A stretch of DNA of 64,000 bases from Sipunculus nudus (taxonomy: Eukaryota > Annelida > Sipuncula > Golfingiida > Sipunculidae), in NCBI GenBank assembly GCA_026874595.1, contig JAPPUL010000071.1:64001-128000 (forward strand). Direction: 5' to 3'. This document shows, piece by piece, positions 45,378 through 55,943 of this stretch. Position 1 is the stretch's first letter. Each line of letters starts with the position of its first letter. The notes under the pieces are model-generated. The model saw only the letters and a list, made by a program, of their open reading frames with translations. It ran no database searches and was not told the DNA's origin. The translations under genes were made by a program, and so were the position numbers.

Positions 45378-47155
45378 ATGGATATTAAAATATGGACGGC
45401 TATATTTGTGGGGGGTTCATTTGCCCTCTATATAGGTATAGCAATATGGTCGCGAGCGCGGTCTACGGGTGACTTTTATGTTGCTGCAAAACAAGTCCAT
45501 CCTATCGCAAATGGAGCGGCAACAGCAGCGGATTGGATGTCTGCAGCGTCATTTATTTCGATGGCAGGACTTATTTCATTTATGGGGCGAGATGGTGCTA
45601 TGTACCTAATGGGTTGGACAGGAGGATATGTACTTCTTGCGATGCTACTTGCGCCCTATCTTAGGAAGTTTGGGAAATTCACAGTACCTGACTTTATAGG
45701 GAGTAGATATTACTCAGACCTAGCGCGAACGGTAGCGGCTGTATGCGGTATATTTGTTTCGTTTTACTTACGTAGCGGGGACAGATGCGAGGAGTTGGAG
45801 TTGTGTTTTCACGGTTTTTTAGAAGTAGATATAAATCTAGGTGTTGGGATTGGGATGGCAATAGTATTTTTCTATGCAGTACTTGGCGGGATGAAAGGGG
45901 ATTACATATACACAGGTTGCACAATATTGCGTACTTATATTTGCCTATTTGGTACCTGCAGTATTTTTATCATTTCTAATGACCGGGAGTTTCATACCGC
46001 AGATAGGGTTTGGAAGTGATTTAGTAGATGGTGGTGTTCACTACTTGCAAAACTTGATGCTTTACATAAGGATTTAGGGCTTGCCGAATATACGGGCGCG
46101 AGGCGGGTAAGAGCATGATAGATGTCTTTATGATTACCTTTGCGGTTGATTGTGGGTTGGGACTGCAGGTTTACCGCATGTTATTATACGGTTTTTCACA
46201 GTACCTAAGGTGGCAGATGCAAGGAAGTCAGCGGCATGGGCTTTACTATTTATCGCATTGTTATATACAACAGCACCTGCAGTAGCAGCATTTGCTCGTA
46301 CAAACATGATAAATACAGTACATAATGTTGAATACAAAAGTGCCCCAAGCTGGTTTAAGAATTGGGAACTAACAAAGTTAATTGCCTGGGTGGACAAAAA
46401 TAATGACGGCAAGATTCAATATGGAAAAGGTACAGCCTTAAGTCCTGCAAAACCGAACTTCACAGGGCAATCAGGGAAGCATGGTGAACAGCTTGTATCC
46501 AACAAAGCAACATCATCGCCAAACGAAATATATATAGATCGAGACATAATGGTTTTGGCAAATCCTGAGATAGGAGGCTTACCGAATTGGGTTATAGCGC
46601 TTGTAGCGGCAGGAGGGCTTGCAGCAGCGCTTTCAACTGCAGCAGGGCTTTTGCTTGTGATATCGACTTCTCTTGCTCATGACTTGCTTAAAAACGTTAT
46701 AATGAAAGGGAATCTTGATGAGAAATGGGAACTTAGAGCAGCCCGTATTGCAGCCGGGATAGCAGTTACGATTGCAGGGCTTTTTGGAATATATCCGCCT
46801 GCCTTTGTTGCCCAAGTGGTAGCGTTTGCATTTGGGCTTGCGGCCTCATCCTTCTTTCCACCGATTATAATGGGAGTATTCTCAAAGAGAATGAACAAAG
46901 AAGGTGCAGTATCTGGGATGATTGTGGGTATAGTATTCACAGCAGCGTATATTATATACTTTAAGTTTTATAATCCAGGAGCAAATAACGCAGCGAATTG
47001 GTTCTTCGGCATATCGCCTGAGGGAATTGGAACTATAGGTATGCTTTTAAAACTTTCTAGTAGCAACAGTGGTGTCCAAGATGACAAGTGCACCGCCTGA
47101 TGAGATACAGCATTTAGTTGAAAATATACGAGTTCCACGAGAGCTTAATAAATAA
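45378..47155 (+). pseudogene. VC2705-type cation/acetate symporter, many frameshifts
   Basis: Sodium:solute symporter family. In-frame pieces 45378-46019 and 46150-47100 hold clear motifs: GATAADWMSAASFISMAGL, GTAGLPHVIIRFFTVPKV and NPEIGGLPNWVIALVAAGG. Reading through requires one-base changes at TTTT 45762-45765, GGGG 45777-45780, T6 45815-45820, GGGG 45897-45900, AAAA 46049-46052, GGG 46094-46096, around 46143-46155 and AAAA 47049-47052. Each repaired frame gives conserved family sequence with no other damage. The true stop is then TAA 47153-47155. Indels that are so many while codons remain intact suggest sequence error. Confidence 0.87.
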
Positions 47156-47171
47156 TTTTTAATAAATAATT
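47145..47171 (+). repeat. 14-bp tandem duplication over a stop codon
   Basis: TTAATAAATAATT occurs twice with a 14-bp period. The first copy contains the restored stop codon of the symporter. Confidence 0.85.
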
Positions 47172-47185
47172 ACTACTGTAATTAT

Positions 47186-47220
47186 TAAGGTGCTATCTGT
47201 CTCTAAAAGATAGCACCTTA
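47186..47220 (+). terminator. Stem-loop terminator after the symporter
   Basis: AAGGTGCTATCT (47187-47198) pairs perfectly with AGATAGCACCTT (47208-47219) around a nine-base loop, extended by one T-A pair. It is followed after a few bases by T-rich sequence. The stem is the strongest inverted repeat noticed in the window and separates the symporter from the CBS gene. Confidence 0.8.
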
Positions 47221-47308
47221 TAAACTGTCTTGTTTTTATATTAAGACTTAAGCTTAAAATAAAATTATAGCTTTTAGTGGCTAAGCTAAGTATATTGGGA
47301 AGCGATTC

Positions 47309-49160
47309 ATGAACGAGACAATAGAAATAGTAGGCTATAAATCATTTTTAAGTGAGATAGAGCCGTTTAATAATCTGAATACCTCAGAGCTTGACAAAGT
47401 CATATCAAAAGTAGATATACTATACTTTAAAGAAAACGAAATAATCCTTCAGATAGGAAACAAACCAAAATACTTTTATATAATACTTAAAGGGAAGGTG
47501 GAACAAGTAGATGAGAGTGGAGTTAAGCGTCGATTTTTTAATAAAACGAGATTTCTTTCCAGCAGCAGCAGTTATGGATGGGGAGTGTAAGTACAATTTC
47601 ACTGTGCTTGAGGAGGCAATATGCTTTGCCTTTCCTCAGAATGTATTCCAATCACTACTTTTAAGCAATAAAGCGTTTAAAAAATATTTTATAGAAGACT
47701 TCTCGCAACGAGTTAGAAAAGCGATAACAGCAGACATTAATAAAGAGATGGCATCGTTCATGCTAAAGAAGGTAAAAGACAGTCTGATAAGGAAGGCGGT
47801 AGTAGTAGATAAAGGAGTTACAATATACGATGCAGTCTTAGAGATGACAAAAAACAAATCCTCAAGCGTGCTTTTGAAAGAGAAGGAAGGACAACCATAT
47901 GGCCTTGTAACTGATACAGACCTTAGAGAGAAAGTCATACTAAAAAATAGGTCTTACTCAAGTAAGATAAACGAGATAGCAACAAATAATTTAATAACAA
48001 TAGATAAAGATGATTTTTTATTTAACGGAATGCTTTTAATGATAAAACATTCTGTAAAACGGCTTGTAGTAACGGATAATGGAAAGATAGAAGGCGTACT
48101 TGAACAAATAGATTTACTTGGAAGCCTTAGTCACAAATCTCATTTAATAGACACAAGGATAACAAAGGCGCTTAGTATAGAAGAGCTTAAAGTAATAAAC
48201 GATGATATGACGTATTTAATAAAGTCGCTACTTGCCACAGGAGTAAACATAGCGAAGGTACAAGATGTTTTAGGGAGCTTAATATAAAATTATACAAGAA
48301 GTTATTTTCGTTTGTAGCGCCCAAGGAGCTTATAGAGAATTCATGTTTACTATTACTTGGTTCTGAGGGGAGGAAGGAACAGGTATTGAAGACGGATCAA
48401 GACAATGCATTAATCTTGAAAGACGGATATAGGTGTAAGGATTTTAAAAAGATATGCAATGAGTTTACAAGATTGCTTTTAGAATTTGGATATCCTGAAT
48501 GTCCTGGTGGAGTGATGGTAAAAAACCCGTATTGGTCAAAAAGCCTTAAAGAGTTTAAGGAAGAGATAAGTAAGTGGCTTAATGTCCCGACGGGAAAGAA
48601 TATGTTAAACCTGGCGATATTGTACGACGCACGAGTTGCGTGTGGAGATAGTAGTTTACTAGAGGATTTAAAGGAGATGCTCCATGAAAAGCTAAAAGAA
48701 GACAAAGTGTTACTGGGGCATTTTAGCCAGGCGATGTTAAAATTTGAAACTCCACTTTCGTTTTTCTTTGGTTTTATCGTAAGCAAAAAAGAAGATAAGA
48801 AAGATAAACTAGATTTAAAGAAAGGAGGGATATTCCCAATAACGCACGGAGTAAGGAGTCTTGCCTTAAAACATGGTATAGAAGAGACGAACACGCGTTT
48901 GAGAATAGAAGAATTAAAAGAGCTTAATGTATTGAGCGCTGAGCTTTCAGAAGAGATAACACAAGCACTTGATTTTTTGACAACGCTTAGGGCAAGAATA
49001 AGGCTTAAGAAGCAGGGTAAGCAAAATGGAGCTAGATAATTTAATAAACCCCTATAAGTTGAGCAAGATAGAACGCGACATACTAAAAGATGTTTTTAAG
49101 ATAGTAGATAAGTTCAAGAAGTTTATAAGTGGATATTTCTCACTTAAGCTTATATCATAG
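47309..49160 (+). pseudogene. Cyclic-nucleotide-binding, CBS-pair and DUF294 nucleotidyltransferase protein, three frameshifts
   Basis: One protein of about 617 residues in pieces 47309-47590, 47511-48287, 48386-49039 and an end to TAG 49160. Order: cyclic-nucleotide-binding fold (FYIILKGKVEQVD, PAAAVMDGE), CBS pair (SSSVLLKEKEGQPYGLVTDTDLREKV, then VKRLVVTDNGKIEGVL), DUF294 nucleotidyltransferase (LLGSEGRKEQVLKTDQDNA), and DUF294_C (DNLINPYKLSKIER). Breaks: T6 at 47534-47539 (one too many), TTTT 48268-48271 (one too few), AAAA before ATGG at about 49024 (one too many). Such proteins accompany acs and VC2705 symporters and are thought to regulate acetate use. Confidence 0.87.
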
Positions 49161-49188
49161 GATATCTTTATTTAGGATATCTTTATTA
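49159..49188 (+). repeat. 15-bp tandem duplication
   Basis: AGGATATCTTTATTT and AGGATATCTTTATTA, directly after the CBS/DUF294 gene and sharing its final AG. It forms the leader of the exonuclease gene. Confidence 0.88.
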
Positions 49189-49205
49189 AAGAAGGAAAAT
49201 GTTAA

Positions 49206-49808
49206 TTGTTACGGAGACTTACTAATTATCTAGGTAAACGGCAGCTTCATGATAAACATTATAGTTTTCTTTATGATGCGGTAAAATCGGGAGAATACGT
49301 ATCATTTGATACAGAGACAACAGGACTTAATCCTGCAGCTGACAAGATACTGTCGATAGGAGCAGTAAAGCTAAATGCTAATAAGATATTAAAGAGTGAG
49401 AAGTTTGAAGTGCTTATAAAGCCGGATGATAATGTAGGTGGAGATAGTATAAAGGTGCACAGGTTAAGGAATATAGATTTAGAAGGAGGGATAAGTATAG
49501 AAGAGGGGATATATAAATTTCTTGAATACATACGCTCCTGTCCGTTAATCGGGTATTATATATCGTTTGACGTTGCAATAATAAATAAATATGTAAAGGA
49601 GTTACTAGGTATACGCCTGCCGAACAAAGTTATAGATGTGTCTCAAATGTATCTAAAGTATAAAAGAGGACTTATGCGTGGTGAGGAGGCAGAGGATGAC
49701 AGGAGTTTTGACAGAATAATGCAAGAGCTTGACCTGCCAATACTTGAGAAACATGATGCTTTAAATGATGCAATAATGGCGGCTAAAGTTGCAGGGGAAA
49801 AGAGGTAA
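49206..49808 (+). CDS. DnaQ-like DEDDh 3'-5' exonuclease
   Basis: 200 residues. Exo I motif FDTETTGLNP, Exo II around YISFDVAIINKY, and Exo III KHDALNDAIMAA with the H of the DEDDh class. Starts at TTG 49206. A TAA immediately upstream in frame rules out an earlier start, and AAGGA lies about nine bases before it. In this cluster type (DUF4212, symporter, CBS/DUF294, exonuclease, acs) the exonuclease is a frequent but unexplained member. It is not the replicative epsilon subunit by context. Confidence 0.86.
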   Translation: MLRRLTNYLGKRQLHDKHYSFLYDAVKSGEYVSFDTETTGLNPAADKILSIGAVKLNANKILKSEKFEVLIKPDDNVGGDSIKVHRLRNIDLEGGISIEEGIYKFLEYIRSCPLIGYYISFDVAIINKYVKELLGIRLPNKVIDVSQMYLKYKRGLMRGEEAEDDRSFDRIMQELDLPILEKHDALNDAIMAAKVAGEKR

Positions 49809-49929
49809 GATAGTGTAATATGTGAGTTTATTATGTAGGTTTGTAGGGATGGTATTAGGAATGAGGTGGGCAGGATATAGAAAGGTTTTAAAAAAAAACA
49901 AAACTAAATAAAAGGAGGAGTAAAAAGCA

Positions 49930-51876
49930 ATGTCAGAAGTAAAAATATTCAATCCGAATAAGGAGCTATCGTCAAGAGCACTAATAAAGAGCATGGAAGA
50001 GTATCACAGGATGTACAATGATGCGAAAGAGGATCTTGAAGGCTTTTGGGATAAGCATGCAAAAGAGAATCTAAAGTGGATAAAGCCTTATGATAAAGTA
50101 CTTGATGAGAGTAAGGCACCATTTTACAAATGGTTTTTAGGCGGTAAGCTAAACATAAGCCAGCAGTGCGTAGATAGACATTTAAAAGATAAAGGAGATA
50201 AGACAGCAATATTATTTGAGGGAGAACCTGGCGACAAACAAAATATAACATATAAAGAGTTATCAAAACGAGTAAACAAAGCAGCCTCGCTATTAAAGGA
50301 CAGATTCGGAGTAAAGAAGGGCGATCGGGTGGTATTATATTTGCCGATGATACCGGAACTCCCCTATTTCATGCTAGCATGCGCTAGGATAGGGGCAATA
50401 CATTCGGTAGTATTTGGCGGTTTTTCTGCAGAGAGCTTACGAGATCGTATAGAAGATGCCCGAGCAACTACATTAATAACAGCAGATGGCGGACACAGGC
50501 GAGGAGCTCCACACATATTAAAAACGATAGCAGACGAGGCTTTAGACGGCGGATGCGAAAGTATAAAGCAAGTGATAGTGGTAAGGCGCAACAAGGCACA
50601 AATAAACATGCAGGTGGGACGAGATTATTGGTATCATGAACACATAGAGGAGGCAAGTGAAAGTTGTGAGATAGAGCCAATGGACAGTGAAGACCCCCTA
50701 TTTTTATTATACACGTCAGGGAGCACAGGAAAACCTAAAGGGGTACAGCACTCTCAAGCAGGATATATATTATGGGCACAACTTACGATGAAATGGGTAT
50801 TTGATTTAAAGGAAGAGGACATATACTGGTGCAGCGCAGACATAGGCTGGGTTACAGGCCACACGTATATAGTGTACGGGCCATTAGCTTGCGGCGGGAC
50901 TACAATAATGTACGAAGGTGTGCCAACTTATCCGGATGCGGGCAGATGGTGGAAGATGATTGAGGAGTATAAAGTAAACCAATTTTACACAGCCCCAACG
51001 GCGATAAGATTATTACATAAGGTAGGAGCCGAGGAGCCTAAAAAGTATGATTTAAGTTCGATTAAAATTCTTGGGACGGTGGGCGAGCCGATAAATCCGG
51101 ATGCTTGGTTATGGTATCATGAAAGTATCGGCGGTGGACGTTGTGCAATAGTAGATACGTGGTGGCAAACAGAAACAGGAGGTCATATGATAACGCCGCT
51201 TCCGGGCGCAACGCCGACAAAACCAGGCTCGGCAACGTTCCCACTGCCGGGAATAATTGCTGAGATAATAGATAAAGACGGAAATCCGATGGCAAATAAT
51301 CAAAAAGGGCTTTTATGCATAACAAGGCCTTGGCCTTCGATGCTAAGGACTATATGGGGAGATCCAAAGCGGTTTGAGACTAATTATTTCAGTCAAGCAA
51401 AAAAGAATGGTAAGGCAGTGTATTTTAGTGGGGATGGAGCATATAAAGATGCTGATGGATATATATGGATAACGGGCCGGGTGGATGATGTACTTAATGT
51501 TAGTGGACATAGAATAGGGACTGCTGAGATTGAGTCTGCGATTGGCGAACATGATAATGTTGCTGAGGTAGCTGTTGTTGGTAGACCTGATAGTATTAAA
51601 GGAGAGGCTATTGTTGCTTATGTTGTGCTTGGGCATGATGATGAGTCTTCTAAGGTCCAAGGAGAGATAAATGCTTTACTTGCCAAAAACATTGGCGCTT
51701 TTGCTAAGGCCGGTTCTATTACTATTGTACCGGGTTTGCCCAAAACTCGTAGCGGAAAAGTAATGCGTCGATTGTTAAGAGCTATTGCTAAAGGAGATGA
51801 AATTACTCAGGATACTTCTACTCTCGAAGATCCTTCTATAATTACTAAAATACAGGAGGCGGTAAGCAAGAATTAG
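49930..51876 (+). CDS. acs: Acetyl-CoA synthetase
   Basis: Activates acetate to acetyl-CoA via acetyl-AMP. 648 residues. AMP-binding motif [58 protein letters not shown], and the acetylatable lysine motif [16 protein letters not shown] precedes the ATG. With the symporter it gives acetate uptake and activation. The coding strand is A/G-rich to about 51.4 kb and then switches to T-rich third positions for the last 120 codons. Confidence 0.97.
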   Translation: MSEVKIFNPNKELSSRALIKSMEEYHRMYNDAKEDLEGFWDKHAKENLKWIKPYDKVLDESKAPFYKWFLGGKLNISQQCVDRHLKDKGDKTAILFEGEPGDKQNITYKELSKRVNKAASLLKDRFGVKKGDRVVLYLPMIPELPYFMLACARIGAIHSVVFGGFSAESLRDRIEDARATTLITADGGHRRGAPHILKTIADEALDGGCESIKQVIVVRRNKAQINMQVGRDYWYHEHIEEASESCEIEPMDSEDPLFLLYTSGSTGKPKGVQHSQAGYILWAQLTMKWVFDLKEEDIYWCSADIGWVTGHTYIVYGPLACGGTTIMYEGVPTYPDAGRWWKMIEEYKVNQFYTAPTAIRLLHKVGAEEPKKYDLSSIKILGTVGEPINPDAWLWYHESIGGGRCAIVDTWWQTETGGHMITPLPGATPTKPGSATFPLPGIIAEIIDKDGNPMANNQKGLLCITRPWPSMLRTIWGDPKRFETNYFSQAKKNGKAVYFSGDGAYKDADGYIWITGRVDDVLNVSGHRIGTAEIESAIGEHDNVAEVAVVGRPDSIKGEAIVAYVVLGHDDESSKVQGEINALLAKNIGAFAKAGSITIVPGLPKTRSGKVMRRLLRAIAKGDEITQDTSTLEDPSIITKIQEAVSKN

Positions 51877-52013
51877 TTAAAAACTAGTTTTGACATTTCT
51901 AATTACTATATTATATATCCTTAAGGAAGTATTTTGCTTTTTTAGCTTTACTTCCTTAAACGTTTTATAGATAATTATATAATTAACATTACCAGTTTTA
52001 TTGCCGTTTTATT

Positions 52014-52308
52014 ATGCAACATGTTATTTGTCCAAAATGTGGGCTTGTTAATACCGTTAAAACACAAATATTGTAGGAAGTGTGAGTTTCCTATAAAAAA
52101 ACAAAGATTAACTAGAACCTTTCTTATTGTCCCTATCTTAGTTTTAGTCTTTCTATTCTTATTTTCTATCGGCGTTTTTGTTTATCTTGAAATAGAACAT
52201 CCAGGTTATGGTATTAGAAAACGCGTTGCTATTGCTTGGGATGTTTTAACTTCTCCCTCTTGGATTGAGACCTATATGAAACCTCAAAAACAATCAGATA
52301 AAAAATAA
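52014..52308 (+). CDS. Small Zn-ribbon membrane protein, frameshifted
   Basis: ATG 52014 gives MQHVICPKCGLVN, and the frame of 52021-52308 gives KHKYCRKCEFPIKK followed by one membrane helix (FLIVPILVLVFLFLFSIGVFVYL) and a short outside tail. The two CxxC pairs make one zinc ribbon only if the frames join, which needs one base less within about 52050-52058. About 97 residues. Function unknown. Zn-ribbon/one-helix proteins of this kind are widespread. Confidence 0.65.
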
Positions 52309-52603
52309 TCCCTATATAATTCTACCGCCATTCTACATCTTATAAAGATAACGCATTATAAGACATCCTAAAACCATTATCTAAAGTAGATATCCAAAGT
52401 AAATTCTATATCTTATTCTTGCATTATTATTACTTTAGCTTTTTTTATTTTTGTCGTTACTGCTCATATAGGCATCCATAAATATTTTTATGTTATATTC
52501 ATTCTATTTGTCTTTTGCTTGCTTTAGGGTTTATAAATTATGTGCTTTATTTTAAACAAAACGCTTTTTGTAACACTATTTTTTTATAAAAGGGTTTAAT
52601 GTC

Positions 52604-53491
52604 GTGGGGAATATTATATCAGAACAAGATATCCAACAAAATACTATTCAAAAACACTTAAGCTCTTCACATGAAAACAACTTTATTAACTGTAAAATAT
52701 GTGGCTCTTCTTTAAACTCGCCGTTTTTCTCTTACCATGACTTTTTTTATGTTAAATGTAGCTCTTGTGAGTTTGTTTACCAAAACCCTCAGCCATCACA
52801 AAAAGAAATTTTTGATATATATAATGATGAGTACTTCGAATATGAAATCGAAAACCAAAACGCCTTCTTCAAGCTTATGCAATTATCTTTAAAAGATATC
52901 CATTTTAATCATATTTCTAAGCAATTTGCTCACCCAAGACGATTCCTTGATATCGGTTGTGCAACAGGGCTTTTGCTAAACTACATAAAAAAGCAAGACT
53001 GGCTTACTTTTGGTGTTGAAATCTGTAAGCGTTCGGCTGATTACGCTCGCTCGAACTTTAAACTAAATGTCATTTGTTCACCTTTACACCAAGCTGCATT
53101 TCAGTCGAATTTCTTCCATGTTGTTCACTTATCTCATCTAATAGAACATGTAACTGACCCTTGTGCCCTACTTGATGAGATTTATAGAATTACTATACCC
53201 GGCGGTTTTGTTATTATTACTACTCCTAATGTCGATGGGCTATTTGCTAAAATATATCGTCCATCCTGGAGAAGTGCCATTAAAGAACACCTTTTTCTAT
53301 TCTCTAAAAAGACATTAGCTAATCTTTTACAGCAAAAAGGTTTCTTTATTCATAAAAAGCTCTCTTGGGGAGCTATACCTATTGAGAAGAATAAAAACAA
53401 ATTCGTTAAAGCCGCTTTTGACAAACTTGTTAAGCAATTAAATCTTGGGGATGTTATGCTTTTTCTTGCTCAAAAAAAATATTCAACTTAA
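52604..53491 (+). CDS. SAM-dependent methyltransferase with N-terminal zinc finger
   Basis: 295 residues. CKICGSS and YVKCSSCEFVYQNPQPS make a four-cysteine zinc site. A class I methyltransferase domain follows (FLDIGCATGLLLNYI, VVHLSHLIEHVTDPCALLDEIYRITIPGGFVIITTPNV). It resembles sugar C-methyltransferases and O-antigen/SAM methyltransferases; the substrate is not inferable. GTG start, AAAGGG upstream; the ATG five bases before is out of frame. The gap before it (52309-52603, 295 bp) is AT-rich and otherwise empty. Confidence 0.82.
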   Translation: MGNIISEQDIQQNTIQKHLSSSHENNFINCKICGSSLNSPFFSYHDFFYVKCSSCEFVYQNPQPSQKEIFDIYNDEYFEYEIENQNAFFKLMQLSLKDIHFNHISKQFAHPRRFLDIGCATGLLLNYIKKQDWLTFGVEICKRSADYARSNFKLNVICSPLHQAAFQSNFFHVVHLSHLIEHVTDPCALLDEIYRITIPGGFVIITTPNVDGLFAKIYRPSWRSAIKEHLFLFSKKTLANLLQQKGFFIHKKLSWGAIPIEKNKNKFVKAAFDKLVKQLNLGDVMLFLAQKKYST

Positions 53492-53509
53492 CTCTGTTTG
53501 GAGGGCTAT

Positions 53510-54277
53510 ATGTACAATACGATAGTGAGATTTAATTTAGCTTTTACTATTATACTAGCTATTATTCTAGCTATTTTTACTACCACCTTTGCTCAAAGAC
53601 AAAATGATTCCAAAACTTTACAGGTAGAGAAACTATTACATCAAGCTCTTACTGAAGATTCTTTAGGACAGAAAATATTCCTACTTAAAAACGCTTTGAG
53701 AAAGGCTCCTAATAATAGTATGGTACAATTCGTGCTGGGTAAGCTTTTATGTTCTAAAAACGACCAAAAGAATGGTATTCCCCTACTCTTAAAAGCTCAG
53801 AAAAATCCTCGCTTCACCGTTAGAGTCCTTAAATTCCTTGCAAACTTCCATTACGAAAAAAAGGAGTTTGATAAGTCTGCAAAGTATCTTAGTATGATTA
53901 TCCGTGTTAAAGAAGGTAACTCTTATCTTTACAACTATCGATATGCTATTACTCAGCAATATGCTAAAAAGTACAAAGCTGCAAACTATTTCTTTTTACG
54001 TGCTTTTGCTTTACGGAAAATGGATGATGATAAGGAGATTCTTGTCAATGTTGCAGACAATTATTACTTGCTGAAAGATTATAAGAGGGCGTTTTTTTAC
54101 CTTAAAGATTACCCTTATAAAAACAATAACAACCAAAAAGCTCTTAGACTTTGGATTAAAACTACTTACAAAACTAATCACCTTGCCAAAGCTGACTCTG
54201 CTATACAATTATACATCGATACTTGGGGAGAGGATAAGTGGATTATTAATTTACAAAAAACCTTAAATTCTGAATAA
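53510..54277 (+). CDS. Exported TPR-like protein
   Basis: 255 residues. TGGAGGG precedes ATG 53510, better than the TTG at 53498. N-terminal signal peptide (ILAIILAIFTTTFAQ). Repeated helical units follow (LKNALRKAPNNSMVQFVLGKLL, LKFLANFHYEKKEFDKSAKYL, VADNYYLLKDYKRAFFYLKDY), consistent with TPRs. Codons T-ended. Follows the methyltransferase by 18 bp, so probably in its operon. The stop lies in an 11-bp tandem duplication. Confidence 0.78.
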   Translation: MYNTIVRFNLAFTIILAIILAIFTTTFAQRQNDSKTLQVEKLLHQALTEDSLGQKIFLLKNALRKAPNNSMVQFVLGKLLCSKNDQKNGIPLLLKAQKNPRFTVRVLKFLANFHYEKKEFDKSAKYLSMIIRVKEGNSYLYNYRYAITQQYAKKYKAANYFFLRAFALRKMDDDKEILVNVADNYYLLKDYKRAFFYLKDYPYKNNNNQKALRLWIKTTYKTNHLAKADSAIQLYIDTWGEDKWIINLQKTLNSE

Positions 54278-54294
54278 ACATTAAATAAACATTA
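54273..54294. repeat. 11-bp tandem duplication over a stop codon
   Basis: AATAAACATTA twice. The TAA of the TPR gene is inside the first copy. Confidence 0.85.
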
Positions 54295-54464
54295 AAAAAA
54301 GCTCTTTGTTAAATATCTTATCATGCTCGACATTCATGCCTTATCCTTGTCCTGCAGCCCTGCTATCATGCCATAAACTTTGACCTTCTTAAAACTGCAT
54401 GTCCTGACTTATCATCCCCGACTTAGCATGCCACCAACTACCCCCTTATCCTGACCACATTTTA

Positions 54465-54761
54465 TTACAGCTTTTTTCCCGCCTGTTTGGCTTCTTCTGA
54501 GCTTGCTTTCTTTAAAGCCTCTTCTTTTTGCTTATTTTTATGCGATTTATAGCTCTTTTTATATTTTAAATATAATTTCCTATATTGATCTTTCCTAGCT
54601 GGATCCTCTTCTGCATTATACTTTTTCTTATAGTATATCATGTGCTTTATTACTACGTTTACATCCCCTTCTGCCCCATCATTCCTTACTCCCTTATCAA
54701 CACATTCAAGCATTGTAAATCCTACTATCATAATAACTAGTGATAACATTACTTTTTTCAT
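54465..54761 (-). CDS. Small exported lysine-rich protein
   Basis: 98 residues. Signal peptide (VMLSLVIMIVGFTM) followed by a cysteine (MLEC) that only loosely fits a lipobox. The mature part is a lysine/glutamate-rich helix (RKLYLKYKKSYKSHKNKQKEEALKK). No family recognised. Start ATG with AAGGAAAAGTAATG upstream on the coding strand supports it as real. Confidence 0.55.
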   Translation of the reverse strand: MKKVMLSLVIMIVGFTMLECVDKGVRNDGAEGDVNVVIKHMIYYKKKYNAEEDPARKDQYRKLYLKYKKSYKSHKNKQKEEALKKASSEEAKQAGKKL

Positions 54762-54887
54762 TACTTTTCCTTCCTATTTTTCATTAATTTTTTATAAATT
54801 ACTTTTGTAAGCAGTTCCATTTCATATATTATCATATATTATATATAATATAACTATTTTACCTATATTAGTATAAGGATTATTTTT

Positions 54888-55893
54888 ATGTTTGCAAAGC
54901 CTATTTTATCTTTATTTCTTTTTATTTTTTATGCTATTTTTACTTTATTTTATTTCTCCGCCTGTTCTGAGCGTAAACCTAAATCTGTTAAAGAACAAGA
55001 CCTTGCAATTGAGCAATTAAAAAACGTTAAGCCTATTGACGTTTTGCCTAATAACACTTCCTTACTAACTGCTATCAAGAATAAAGACGTCTTAACTAAT
55101 TACAATATTAATTCTTATGCCATCTTGGACCAGGATAGTTTGTTTGAGAAGATTAATGGGGCTGCAGACGGATACATCAAAAACCATGGCTTTGTTGAGT
55201 GTGCTTACCTTGAAATCTCTCACAAAGTTCATAAAAAGGCTAAGTTTATTTTATATGTTTATGATATGAATAGTCCCATCCAGGCCTTTGGGATTTATAG
55301 CAGCGAACGAAACCCCTCTTACAACTTTATCGATATTAAAAATCAAGGCTACTTAGAAGGCACTACTCTCTCCTTTTGGAAAAATAAATATTATGTTAAA
55401 TTAGAACTGCAAAGCTCCGTTAAGGAATTTAGCAACTTGCTACTTGCTCTTGCTAAGCGTATTTCTAACATCATCCCTCAAGACAAAAAATACTTTAGAC
55501 ACTTTCTCCTTATTCCCTAAACAAAATATTATCCCTTTCAAAAGACGTTTTTATTTCGCTAACTTCGACTCCCAACCTCTTTTCAAAAACGTTTATCAGG
55601 TCTTTTATGATTCTAACTTAAACAATAAAAAAGAGTCGCCATATATCTTTATAGCTAAATTCCAAAATCAACAAGCTTTAAAAAACGCTTTTAACAAGTA
55701 CAAGGACTTTTTAGAACTTAGGAAAAAACATTCGGACAAAAATATATCTATCTTCTTTGACCCTCTGGACAATGCTTTCCTCTCTTTTGTATTCATTAAC
55801 AACTATATAGTTGGTACTAAGGGCTTTGACGTCAAAAATGCTGTTTCTAATTCCCAAAACATTATCAAGAATATTAACTCTTTTGTTAACTAA
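54888..55893 (+). pseudogene. DUF6599-like lipoprotein, frameshifted in an A6 run
   Basis: Frames 54888-55520 and 55444-55893 join when one A is removed from the run at 55485-55490, giving about 335 residues. Signal peptide ending YFSACSERK (lipobox-like). The middle has INGAADGYIKNHGFVECAYLEI and YVYDMNSPIQAFGIYSSERN, the pattern of DUF6599 proteins. The C-terminal part is a similar beta-rich repeat ending in YIVGTKGF. Function unknown. Confidence 0.7.
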
Positions 55894-55943
55894 ACTTAGA
55901 CTTTTATTCTTACTTGGCTTTTGGCTCTTGCTTCTTGCTTGAC

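Noticed and set aside
45378-47155. Programmed frameshifting in the symporter gene
   Set aside because: Seven or eight separate sites without slippery heptamers or stimulatory structures cannot be programmed. Sequence error or recent mutation is simpler.
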